The notes under the pieces were generated by a model. It did not search any database, was not told the DNA's origin, and saw nothing but the letters and a program-made list of their open reading frames with translations. Source: an uncultured Bacteroidales bacterium (GTDB taxonomy: Bacteria > Bacteroidota > Bacteroidia > Bacteroidales > Paludibacteraceae). From it: a stretch of DNA of 9,755 nt. The DNA lies in assembly GCA_946619625.1 (NCBI GenBank), contig CAMOMF010000075.1, forward strand, positions 1 to 9,755. Direction: 5' to 3'. A program made the position numbers and the translations under genes. Shown one piece after another: positions 1 to 7,489 of the stretch (position 1 is the stretch's first letter; each line of letters begins with the position of its first letter).

Positions 1-240
1 ACCGTGATGCAACCTTTCTATGCAGATTTTGGCTATCGAGGTTTGGCATTTTTTGCCTATTTGTACGGCATTTTGTCGGGCACCTTATACAGGTATCATA
101 GGCAAGGAAACGTGTGGGCTACATGTGTGTATGCCATAGTACTTGCGGCGTTGTGTACCCAGTTCCACCAGGAAGAATTGTTGGGGAACTTGATTCAGAA
201 CATTCAGTATGCAGCATTATCATTGCTTTTTGTGATATAG
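1..240 (+). CDS. Wzy-like oligosaccharide repeat-unit polymerase, C-terminal fragment
   Basis: The reading frame is open from the first base of the window and stops with TAG at 238-240, so only the last 79 residues of a gene that begins outside the window are visible. The piece begins near PFYADFGYRGL, continues into a hydrophobic helix (about LAFFAYLYGILSG), a short basic loop (LYRYHRQG) and two further hydrophobic stretches to the end. A YxDFG element followed by a membrane helix and a short cytoplasmic loop near the C-terminus is typical of O-antigen/oligosaccharide repeat-unit polymerases of Bacteroidetes, which join lipid-linked repeat units at the inner membrane. The setting supports this: three glycosyltransferases follow in the same direction, the first only 5 bp downstream. 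The family call is from pattern and context; another multi-spanning polysaccharide protein (for example a flippase) is possible but less likely. Confidence 0.6.
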   Translation, partial: TVMQPFYADFGYRGLAFFAYLYGILSGTLYRYHRQGNVWATCVYAIVLAALCTQFHQEELLGNLIQNIQYAALSLLFVI

Positions 241-245
241 ATAAG

Positions 246-983
246 ATGATTGATATTCTATTAAGTACATATGGAGAGGGACGCTGGCTGGGCGAATTAA
301 AAGAGAGCCTGGCAAAGCAGACATATCATGACTGGCGCCTTGTGTCGCGCGATGATACAACAGACCATTTGGGTGCAATGCGCTCATTTGAACGTTTGTT
401 GATGCAGGCAGATGAAGCAGAATATATCGCTTTTGCAGATCAAGACGATGTGTGGTTACCTGACAAATTACAAATCCAGATAGATGCCATTCAGCAAGCA
501 GAGGCCCGATGGGGTAAGGACTGTCCAATAGTAGTGCATACTGATTTGAAAGTCGTGGATGAGCAACTTCAGACCATTGCTCCCTCTTTCTGGGAATATA
601 CCTTTATTGTGCCCAAGTTGATTGACAATAATGTACGCTACTTGGCGATAGGGAACAGTGTGACAGGTTGCGCCATGTTGTTTAACCAAGCGGCAAGGCG
701 TGTGTCTCTGCCATTTGGGGAGCATGCCTATATGCATGATGCAGAAATAGCCATGCGTGTTATGTTAGCCGGAGGACATATCGTTCCTATTGCCAAACAA
801 ACCGTATTATATCGTCAACATGGAGATAATGAAGTGGGAGCACAAAAGTATACTTTTTCCCCAAAGATGAGAGAACGGATGCGTAAGGCAAAGGTGGCGT
901 ATGCAGCTTCACATCCTGCGGTGTTCCGTTCGTGGATAGAATTTTGGTTCTGGAAAATCAAACTCTTTTTTGCCAAGCAATGA
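246..983 (+). CDS. Family 2 glycosyltransferase with shortened nucleotide-binding domain
   Basis: A 245-residue GT-A fold glycosyltransferase, predicted cytoplasmic or membrane-associated, transferring a sugar from a nucleotide donor to a growing repeat unit. The start at 246 is chosen because the family N-terminus (MIDILLSTYG) begins exactly there, 5 bp after the polymerase stop; the frame stays open upstream to 114, but that part overlaps the polymerase. Visible motifs are LLSTY near residues 5-9, an Asp pair at 36-37, ADQDDVW at 64-70 (the metal/donor DxD region of the rhamnosyltransferase-like GT2 subgroup), HD at 164-165 (acceptor/base region) and a terminal YRQH motif. The odd point is spacing: the first Asp pair and DQDD lie 29 residues apart, against 50 in the downstream paralogue, so the segment that normally carries a helix and a beta strand of the nucleotide-binding half is missing in frame. 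It may be divergent or inactive. The stop overlaps the next start by 4 bp (ATGA). Confidence 0.85.
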   Translation: MIDILLSTYGEGRWLGELKESLAKQTYHDWRLVSRDDTTDHLGAMRSFERLLMQADEAEYIAFADQDDVWLPDKLQIQIDAIQQAEARWGKDCPIVVHTDLKVVDEQLQTIAPSFWEYTFIVPKLIDNNVRYLAIGNSVTGCAMLFNQAARRVSLPFGEHAYMHDAEIAMRVMLAGGHIVPIAKQTVLYRQHGDNEVGAQKYTFSPKMRERMRKAKVAYAASHPAVFRSWIEFWFWKIKLFFAKQ

Positions 984-1690
984 TATCGGTTTGTATTGCT
1001 ACATATAATGGAGCCGCATACATCAGAGAGCAAATACAAAGCATTCTTCCTCAGTTGGGTAAGGATGATGAGATTGTTGTGTCAGATGACGGCTCCACAG
1101 ACGAAACATTGATGACTATTAAAGCCATTCATGATGAGCGAATCATCGTTCTTCCACCACATGAACAGCTCGGCTCTACTCGAAATTTCTACAATGCTAT
1201 TGATTCGGCTAAAGGAGATATTATTTTTCTGGCAGACCAGGATGATATATGGTTACCTGGCAGAGTAAAACGATGCTTGCAAGAGTTAGGAACGGCAGAC
1301 ATGGTAGTTACTGATAGTCAAGTAGTGGACGAACATTTGCAATTGCTATATCCTTCCTTATTCCAACTTTACGATTTGCACGCGGGTTTTTGGCACAATT
1401 TGATGCATTGCGGTTTTTACGGGAGTATGATGGCGATGCGAAAAGAGATTGTGGATAAGGCCCGTCCTTGGCCTGAAAATGAGTTAATCAAGCATGATTG
1501 GTGGTTAGGGATGGTAGCAGAAAAAATGGGAAGGGTTCGTTTTGTTGCGGACCAACAATACATGTTATATAGGCGACATGATGGTACGGAGACTCTCGTA
1601 TCAAATAGTCTACTGAAGCGAAGTAAACGTAGTTTGAAGGTGAAACTGATGGCACGTATTGAAATGCTAAATGAAATTAGTAAAAAATAA
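980..1690 (+). CDS. Family 2 glycosyltransferase, DQDDxW subgroup
   Basis: A 236-residue GT-A glycosyltransferase and probable paralogue of the gene just upstream. The start at 980 is set by the ATGA overlap with the previous stop and by the family-typical opening MISVCIATYNG; an in-frame ATG at 932 lies inside the upstream gene and would add residues unlike the family. Motifs run in the expected order: ATYNGAAY at 7-14, DDGSTD at 36-41 (nucleotide binding), LGSTRNF near 64-70, ADQDDIW at 85-91 (metal/donor site), VVDEHL in mid-protein, HDWW at 172-175 (acceptor/catalytic region) and YRRHDG near the end. Spacing is normal for the family, making it the reference for the shortened neighbour. 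Family members commonly add rhamnose or a similar sugar in O-antigen or capsule synthesis; the sugar cannot be read from the sequence. No membrane segment is seen. The TAA stop shares one base with the next ATG. Confidence 0.9.
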   Translation: MISVCIATYNGAAYIREQIQSILPQLGKDDEIVVSDDGSTDETLMTIKAIHDERIIVLPPHEQLGSTRNFYNAIDSAKGDIIFLADQDDIWLPGRVKRCLQELGTADMVVTDSQVVDEHLQLLYPSLFQLYDLHAGFWHNLMHCGFYGSMMAMRKEIVDKARPWPENELIKHDWWLGMVAEKMGRVRFVADQQYMLYRRHDGTETLVSNSLLKRSKRSLKVKLMARIEMLNEISKK

Positions 1691-2817
1691 TGAAGATGAA
1701 AACTATTCTACATATAACGAAATATTACTATCCTTACAATGGTGGTATTGAGGCTGTTACAAGGCAATTAACAGAAGGACTGACTGATTATCACAATATA
1801 GTGATTTGTTTCTCCAGTGACCCTGAAAACGTAGAAGAACTAATCAATGGCGTCAAGGTGTATCGAATTGGTGTACAGGTGAATATACTGAGTCAATCTA
1901 TAGCATTAGGCTACGGAAAGATGCTGCGCAAACTATTCAATCAATATCATCCTGACTTGGTACACCTGCATGCGCCTAATCCGTTTGTGTATCCGTTAGT
2001 ACTGCACTCTCTGCCCAAGCAGACAATGCTGGTGCTGCATTGGCATTCTGATATCCTTGCCAAGGGTGTTTTCTACAAGATGATTCTGCCATGGGAGAAC
2101 AGAATTCTGCAAAGAGCGGATTTAGTGTTGGCTACCAGTCCCATGTATGTAGAGCATTCCAGCCAACTCAGTAAGGTGAAAAATAAAGTGCGCGTTCTTC
2201 CCAATGGTGTGCTGACGGACGATTTTGCTCCGCACAAGGGTGATGAAAAGCGTATTGCCAATATTCGCAAGAATTATTGTGGAAAGACTCTTGTGCTGTT
2301 TGTAGGTAGGCATATTCCCTATAAAGGGATTGAATATTTAATTCGAGCGGAACGGTATATCAAGCAAGATGTTCAAATCCTGATAGCAGGATCTGGACCG
2401 GAAACAGAGTACTATCGTAAACTGGCAATGGGTAGAGAACGAATCACTTTCCTTGGCAGGCTCTCCTTGAATGATATCCGCTGCTATTATTGTGCGTCTG
2501 ATATTTTTGCATTTCCGTCTGTCAACAAAGCAGAGGCTTTTGGTGTCGCCCTGGCAGAAGCAATGTATTGTCAGTCTGCCCCCGTAACGTTTACTATTCC
2601 CGGTTCTGGCGTGAATTGGGTTTCCATTCACGGCGAGACGGGTTTGGAGGTGCCATTAGGTGATGCTGTCGCCTTTGCAAAGGCCATAGATACATTGGCA
2701 TCAGACAAAGAACTGCGTGAACAATACGCCCACGCAGCCAAGAAGAGAGTAGAGAGTATGTTTACAGATTCTGTCGTCTTGAAGACGGCTTGTGCTATCT
2801 ATAGTGAACTGATTTGA
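1690..2817 (+). CDS. Family 4 (GT-B) glycosyltransferase
   Basis: A 375-residue retaining glycosyltransferase of the GT4 family with two Rossmann-like domains. The N-terminal domain opens with ILHITKYYYPYNGGIE, whose Gly pair at 18-19 belongs to the glycine loop that contacts the donor. HLHAPNPF and HWHSDI follow, as in mannosyl/glucosyl-transferases acting on lipid-linked oligosaccharides. The C-terminal domain carries LFVGRHIPYKG with R207 and K212 (phosphate contacts), IAGSGPE, and the E-x7-E motif EAFGVALAE at 282-290 that binds the donor sugar nucleotide. The region after it (TIPGSGVNW, then HGETGLEVP) is familiar from Bacteroidetes polysaccharide GT4 enzymes. The start shares one base with the stop of the preceding GT2, so translation is probably coupled. 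It is the last gene of the plus-strand polysaccharide operon and faces a convergent gene 57 bp away. Donor and linkage are not determinable; mannose or glucose transfer is a guess. Confidence 0.92.
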   Translation: MKMKTILHITKYYYPYNGGIEAVTRQLTEGLTDYHNIVICFSSDPENVEELINGVKVYRIGVQVNILSQSIALGYGKMLRKLFNQYHPDLVHLHAPNPFVYPLVLHSLPKQTMLVLHWHSDILAKGVFYKMILPWENRILQRADLVLATSPMYVEHSSQLSKVKNKVRVLPNGVLTDDFAPHKGDEKRIANIRKNYCGKTLVLFVGRHIPYKGIEYLIRAERYIKQDVQILIAGSGPETEYYRKLAMGRERITFLGRLSLNDIRCYYCASDIFAFPSVNKAEAFGVALAEAMYCQSAPVTFTIPGSGVNWVSIHGETGLEVPLGDAVAFAKAIDTLASDKELREQYAHAAKKRVESMFTDSVVLKTACAIYSELI

Positions 2818-2874
2818 TTTCGGAAACAGGATAAATACTAATCTGATAACCGATTATAGAACAAGCATAGTTGA
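2818..2874. other. Convergent intergenic gap between two operons
   Basis: This 57 bp stretch separates the stop of the GT4 gene (+) from the stop of the nuclease gene (-). Both operons must end here or run into each other. The only inverted repeat I find is TAATC at 2839-2843 with GATTA at 2852-2856 (5 bp stem, 8 nt loop), A/T-rich and too weak to call an intrinsic terminator, and there is no clear T-run on either side. Termination may occur within the coding ends, be Rho-dependent, or give overlapping 3' ends. Confidence 0.5.
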
Positions 2875-3933
2875 TTACAAAATTCTTTGTCCGGTTACTG
2901 AGTATTTGCTTCCATCAGGCATTATGATGTAGATTACACCGTTCTCCAATACTTTACGAACTTGGGAGCGGCTTTCATTCATATCTTGCAAGTCTGATAC
3001 CGTCTCTTTCAGATTGATACCTATAATATACGGATCATGATCAGAATAGCGGTAGTTGTAATTGAGGTAACTATATTCTGAGCAAGAAGTGCACAGATGA
3101 TAAACTGCAGCACCGGTAATTTGCGCCTCCATGCCGGAGTTGGCATACACGTGGTCTATCAACTCACCGCCACCATAGCAGTGGGTAATAGCATTTTTGT
3201 TATAGCGGAGCAACTGCTCGTTGTAACCGGCATTTTCTATGATTGTCAGCGGTGATTCACCTACTTCACAATTCAGGTCACCCATGATAAGAATATCGGG
3301 GTCGGAAGCATTGGTTCTAAGTGCATTAAGCAGGTTATTGGCATTGGCGTTTCGGGTGCCTTCGCCGCCATCTGAGGAGGAATCTTTTGCCTTGAAATGG
3401 TTCATTGACAACGTAAAGCAACCTCCCGTAGCCAGTTCCTTGAAGGCTTGAATACGCATCGTTTCGCGGTAATAAAATTGAGTGGAACCTGCGTTGTTAT
3501 TGCCGTAAGGCTTCACTTTGTCGTTTCTATAGATGAAGCCTGATTTGATGTTGTTACTGCGCTCGGAACTGGGCACATTGATATAATCATTCACTGTAGA
3601 GTAGGGTGTACCATCAACGCGAGCATTCAGCGAATCAACCAATTGTCGCAATACAATATCGCGAGCCTCCACTTCGCAAAAGGCATATACATCAGCATCA
3701 ACCCAAAGAATCATATCCACAATCTGACGTGTTTTTTTCGCAAATCCGGAAGCGTTCCTATAATCAGGACGGTCTGAATCGGTGTAGTAGAAATAGTAAT
3801 TGCGCAGGTTTTGTCCACACACGCGCAAACGTCCATTTCCTACTGAAGGTACAGGAACAGGTGAATCTCCTGCAGCATAGATGTCAAGTGATAGAAGAAA
3901 CAATCCTGTTATGAAGGTAAAAATTCGTTTCAT
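2875..3933 (-). CDS. Secreted endonuclease/exonuclease/phosphatase-family protein
   Basis: A 352-residue protein of the DNase I-like EEP superfamily, which cleaves phosphodiester bonds in nucleic acids or phosphate esters in lipids and sugars using Mg2+. Residues 1-20 form a signal peptide (MKR, a hydrophobic core, then IYA before AGDS); there is no lipobox Cys, so it should be released to the periplasm or outside. Active-site elements appear in family order: GQN with N42, CEVE with E87 (metal ligand), NHFK with H179, GDLN with D219 and N221, LIDH with D260-H261, and SDHDP with D298-H299. The closest familiar group is extracellular nucleases of the NucH/ExeM kind. After the catalytic domain a tail of about 25 residues (ENGVIYIIMPDGSKYSVTG) resembles the conserved end of many exported Bacteroidetes proteins. 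It is the last gene of the minus-strand operon, 23 bp after the MMPL stop. Whether it acts on DNA or on a phosphorylated lipid or sugar is open. Confidence 0.88.
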   Translation of the reverse strand: MKRIFTFITGLFLLSLDIYAAGDSPVPVPSVGNGRLRVCGQNLRNYYFYYTDSDRPDYRNASGFAKKTRQIVDMILWVDADVYAFCEVEARDIVLRQLVDSLNARVDGTPYSTVNDYINVPSSERSNNIKSGFIYRNDKVKPYGNNNAGSTQFYYRETMRIQAFKELATGGCFTLSMNHFKAKDSSSDGGEGTRNANANNLLNALRTNASDPDILIMGDLNCEVGESPLTIIENAGYNEQLLRYNKNAITHCYGGGELIDHVYANSGMEAQITGAAVYHLCTSCSEYSYLNYNYRYSDHDPYIIGINLKETVSDLQDMNESRSQVRKVLENGVIYIIMPDGSKYSVTGQRIL

Positions 3934-3956
3934 GTTGTATTGTTTTAGGGTAATAC

Positions 3957-6152
3957 TTATTTTTTACTGGCAGTCCATTTCAAAAGCATGGGCGGAACCA
4001 TCCATGCCATGATGACGACACAACTCATGCCAATCAACGTGACAATTCCGAGTGAATGCATGGCGGGATGTTTTGCAAAAAGCAGTACACCAATAGAGAC
4101 CAGCATGATCAGTGCACTCAGAAGGATGGATTGTCCGTATTGCGGCAGCATTTTCTTGCCGGTGCTGCGTTCATATAGTGCGCCTTCCAGCACGAAAATG
4201 GTGTAGTCATCGCCTTGTCCAAAAAGGAAGGTAGCGAGAATAATATTAACTATATTGAACTGAATACCGGTTAATTGCATAATACCAAGAATCCAAATCC
4301 ATGCTAACAACATGGGCGCAAAAGCTATGCAAGCATGCTTCAGGCTACGGAAACTGAACAGCAGAAACAGGAAAACAATGCCGGCACAAACCCATCCCAA
4401 ATAGTCGAAATTGTCTGATAGTGATTGGGTGATACGTGTGTTGAGTGCTGAGGTGTCTATTCTGCCGGGGAAACATGCCGCCAAATTATCCATCTGAATA
4501 TCCGTGGCAAGTAGAAAATCTTTTTCAAAAGGCGTAAAGGCATCAGCCCTGAAACCGTATTGTGCCGCTGCTTCCCGAAAGTCTGACACTATTTGTTCGC
4601 GGTTTTTGTCTGCCCACCAATTATTCCAGAGTGTCTCTCTCCGCAATAATTCTTCTTTGGCAGTAGAAGCCAGGTAATAAGCCACATGTCCCGGATTAGC
4701 GCTTTGCAGAGCCAATTGTTCAAAATGTGCAAAATCAGCGCGTTGTTGCGGAGTCATGTAATTGATGTGGGAGAGATCTGAATCGAAATGCTCCGCATCG
4801 CGATGAATAATGAGGCTCCCTGCAAGGCAGAGTGTTACTGCCACAATGAGTGCAGAAAGCACCCGACTATCGTTGCCGGAACTCATGTTGGCGAACCAGC
4901 GAAACCGTATCTCCCTGAGTGGCGTTTTCTCTGCTGACATCCATTGCGGCAGGAACAGAATACAGAACAACACCGTTCCCAATAACATGGAAGAGGCAAA
5001 AATCCCTAAATCGCGAAGAGCCGTAGCATGGATGGGTAGTAGCGCCAAAAACGCACCTACGGTGGTGATATTGCCAATTATAAGTGGTGAGAGTACCTCT
5101 TGAAGTGTTTGTCTGACAGAAACGGTATAGCGTTGATGTACCAGCAAATGAAGTGGGTAGTTGACTGCCAAACCGATGATTACGCTGCCGATGCCAAGCA
5201 CTATTACCGACACTTTGCCTACGCATAGCCAAAGCATTGCCATGCCACACAGCCATCCAAAACCGACACTGAGAGCGATGAGGAAAATATCCCGTTTGCG
5301 AGGGAAATAGTAGAGTAGCAGCAACGAAATCAGTACGATAGACAATCCTATCGCCAGCATGGAATCGCTCTTGATTCGTCGGGCATTTCCTACAGCAATA
5401 ACGGGTGCTCCCAATAAGCGGACATCTATCTCTGGATACTCAGCATGCACCTGATTGGCAACAGATTGCAAACTATCCACTAATCCTGCATTCCTACCGG
5501 ATTCGGTACTTCCGTAAGGTGAGTCGTAAAAAGCGTAAGCCTGCGTTTCATCGGCAGACATCATATATCCATCATGCGAAGTAAACGCCGCGGAAGCCGC
5601 CGCATATTGTCCGCTTGCTCCTGCTGAAAGGGGAAAAATTTGCAATGGGTCACCTGCTATCACTTGCATGAGAAGCCCGCTGCCTGGCATAGAAAGCAAT
5701 TGCTTGTCACGAGCCAAGGCGGAACGGAAACCTGACGGTGTGAAGAGGGTGTCCATGCGGAGATAGTCGGAATCGGTAAGGAAGTAAGGCGCATGTGAAT
5801 GGATATATGATAACCTTTTGACAAACGCGTTGATATCCACGTCAGTCATCAATCTATCCTGCGCCAGACCCATGTCAAGAGCCGTAAGTTCAAAACGGTC
5901 CACAGCATGGCAGAGACTATCCGGATTATTTCCTTCAAAGATAATAACGATTCGCGCTGCATCGTTCATCTGCTCGTATAATGCCATTGACTCGCGATAT
6001 TCGTCATCAACGGGCAGAAAATCCGCAATATCCTCTTTGTAGCGCAAGCGCGATGCCGCCAACACGAACAGCGCCAACATCACGGTGAACAAAGCCCAAA
6101 GCAATGCGCGATGAGTAAGAAGATAGTCATATATACGGAGTATCAGTTTCAT
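3957..6152 (-). CDS. MMPL/RND-family lipid exporter (COG4258-type)
   Basis: A 731-residue inner-membrane transporter with the duplicated RND layout: TM1 at 16-34, a large periplasmic domain (about 35-260), five closely spaced helices (about 260-415), TM7 near 432-450, a second and smaller periplasmic domain (about 451-586) and five final helices, 12 in all. The EDIADFLP motif right after TM1 is typical of MMPL proteins. The second half has the proton-relay signature in TM10, FGQGDDYTIF, with D648, D649 and Y650. The equivalent place in TM4 reads GLAVNYPLHL, with N331-Y332 where mycobacterial MmpL3 has an Asp-Tyr pair. Family members export lipids (MmpL3) or are the predicted exporters of aryl-polyene and flexirubin clusters. 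The neighbouring ligase, GT2/acyltransferase and LolA-like genes fit export of a lipid-linked product. It starts 23 bp after the ligase stop, without a clear Shine-Dalgarno. Confidence 0.9.
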   Translation of the reverse strand: MKLILRIYDYLLTHRALLWALFTVMLALFVLAASRLRYKEDIADFLPVDDEYRESMALYEQMNDAARIVIIFEGNNPDSLCHAVDRFELTALDMGLAQDRLMTDVDINAFVKRLSYIHSHAPYFLTDSDYLRMDTLFTPSGFRSALARDKQLLSMPGSGLLMQVIAGDPLQIFPLSAGASGQYAAASAAFTSHDGYMMSADETQAYAFYDSPYGSTESGRNAGLVDSLQSVANQVHAEYPEIDVRLLGAPVIAVGNARRIKSDSMLAIGLSIVLISLLLLYYFPRKRDIFLIALSVGFGWLCGMAMLWLCVGKVSVIVLGIGSVIIGLAVNYPLHLLVHQRYTVSVRQTLQEVLSPLIIGNITTVGAFLALLPIHATALRDLGIFASSMLLGTVLFCILFLPQWMSAEKTPLREIRFRWFANMSSGNDSRVLSALIVAVTLCLAGSLIIHRDAEHFDSDLSHINYMTPQQRADFAHFEQLALQSANPGHVAYYLASTAKEELLRRETLWNNWWADKNREQIVSDFREAAAQYGFRADAFTPFEKDFLLATDIQMDNLAACFPGRIDTSALNTRITQSLSDNFDYLGWVCAGIVFLFLLFSFRSLKHACIAFAPMLLAWIWILGIMQLTGIQFNIVNIILATFLFGQGDDYTIFVLEGALYERSTGKKMLPQYGQSILLSALIMLVSIGVLLFAKHPAMHSLGIVTLIGMSCVVIMAWMVPPMLLKWTASKK

Positions 6153-6175
6153 TGTTTGTGTTCGTCAAATGAATA

Positions 6176-7477
6176 TTATCGCTTGCGTTCGTCTATGAAT
6201 TTCACGGGTTTACGGCTACCCGCTGGATTGTTGATTTGTGTAATAACGTCTGTTGGTAAAATTTCCACAATGGGTGCAACGCGCAGGCGGGAACGGAAAT
6301 GGTCTTTTAGTTCTTTGATGATTTGGGCTTGAGGCTCCAGCAGATTGCTTTTCAGCCCAATGCGCACCACCACCTCATCTGTGCCGGCAGCAGAATCGCG
6401 CACTACCACCACATAGTTTTCCACATAGTCCACGGAAGCCAGCACATCGTTGATAGCAGGTGGATAGATGGTGGTGCCTTTCAGTTTGATCATGTTGTTT
6501 TTGCGTCCCACCAATGGCGTGAGCCGGTAACTGTACCTGCCACAAGCACACCGCTCCACTATTTTTGCGGCAATGTCTCCTGTCCGGAATCGCAGCAGTG
6601 GCATACCCTCCACTCCCAATGTAGTCACCACTACTTCTCCTGGCTCTCCATCCGGCACTTCCTGTCCATCCTCGCCGATAATCTCCACAATAATCAGTTC
6701 GGGATGTACGTGTCCGCCCAATCCATATTCGCATTCGCTGAATGTGGCACTCATTTCGGTACTGCTATATGTGGCAAAAAGTGTCACATCCGGCCACAAG
6801 TCATGAATGCGTTTTCCGAGAATATTCAGCGAAAAATCCTGATTGCGCAGTCCTTCGCCGATACCGATAATTCTGCGGACGGAACTATGCCTATAGTCGA
6901 TGTTATTAGCCTGTGCATATTCTATTAGGCGCAGAATAAACGAAGGTACGCACATGATGGTGTCGGGATGAAGCCGCTGAATAGTGTCCCACTGCAGTTC
7001 CGGTATGCCGTTTCCCACGCGTATGACTCCGGCACCCAGTGCGCGCAGACCCATGAAATACGCCAGACCAGCCATAAACCGCTTGTCCAATGTGGTCATC
7101 AACTGTACAACGCTATTTTTAGTTACCCCTGCACAGGCAAAAGATTTCTTCTCATTATAAGCCAAACGTTGCAGGTCTTTTTCTGTGCACCCAAACGTGA
7201 CGGGGTCTCCCAAAGTGCCACTGGTGGTGACAAAATCGATGATGTCCTCCTTGGGGCAACAGAGGAAATCCTCGTTATGCAACTGCAGGTCTTGTTTTTC
7301 TGTAAACGGAAGACGATGTAAATCAGAAAGGTGCTGAATGGAGTCGGGGGCAATGCCCGTTTCGGCAAACAAGCGCTGATAGTATGGTGAATGCTCCGCC
7401 AGAAAGCGAACCTGCTTGCGAAGCAGTTCCTCCTGGAACAACTGTATCTCTTCTCGTGATTGAAACTCAATATCCAT
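6176..7477 (-). CDS. PaaK/CapK-like adenylate-forming acyl ligase
   Basis: A 433-residue member of the ANL superfamily related to phenylacetate-CoA ligase (COG1541). It would activate a carboxylic acid with ATP to an acyl-adenylate and transfer it to CoA or a carrier thiol. The N-terminus has the family's SPYYQRLF (30-37). The phosphate loop is TTSGTLGDP at 84-92; ATYSSTEM with E241 is the A5 adenine/Mg motif; RFRTGD with D301 is the ribose-binding A7 motif; CACGR (C310, C312) matches the CxCG seen in PaaK-like proteins; GRKNNMIKLKG is the hinge into the C-terminal domain. K423 in the terminal RKPVKF is placed like the catalytic A10 lysine, so the enzyme looks intact. The length is normal for PaaK. 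In aryl-polyene clusters a ligase of this type loads the aryl starter, while CapK homologues sit in capsule loci. The substrate is unknown, and no acyl carrier protein is encoded nearby. It begins 12 bp after the GT2/acyltransferase stop. Confidence 0.88.
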   Translation of the reverse strand: MDIEFQSREEIQLFQEELLRKQVRFLAEHSPYYQRLFAETGIAPDSIQHLSDLHRLPFTEKQDLQLHNEDFLCCPKEDIIDFVTTSGTLGDPVTFGCTEKDLQRLAYNEKKSFACAGVTKNSVVQLMTTLDKRFMAGLAYFMGLRALGAGVIRVGNGIPELQWDTIQRLHPDTIMCVPSFILRLIEYAQANNIDYRHSSVRRIIGIGEGLRNQDFSLNILGKRIHDLWPDVTLFATYSSTEMSATFSECEYGLGGHVHPELIIVEIIGEDGQEVPDGEPGEVVVTTLGVEGMPLLRFRTGDIAAKIVERCACGRYSYRLTPLVGRKNNMIKLKGTTIYPPAINDVLASVDYVENYVVVVRDSAAGTDEVVVRIGLKSNLLEPQAQIIKELKDHFRSRLRVAPIVEILPTDVITQINNPAGSRKPVKFIDERKR

Positions 7478-7489
7478 AAATAATAGTAC

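Noticed and set aside
114..245. N-terminal extension of the first GT2 to an earlier ATG
   Set aside because: It overlaps the polymerase coding sequence in another frame and adds residues that do not belong to the GT2 family; MIDILLSTYG at 246 is the natural start.
2839..2856. Intrinsic terminator after the GT4 gene
   Set aside because: The stem is only 5 A/T-rich base pairs and has no T-tract after it.
6323..6928. 201-codon plus-strand frame opposite the adenylate-forming ligase
   Set aside because: The minus strand carries A5, A7 and hinge motifs of the ligase across this region; the plus frame is rich in His and Ser without family features and is a shadow.
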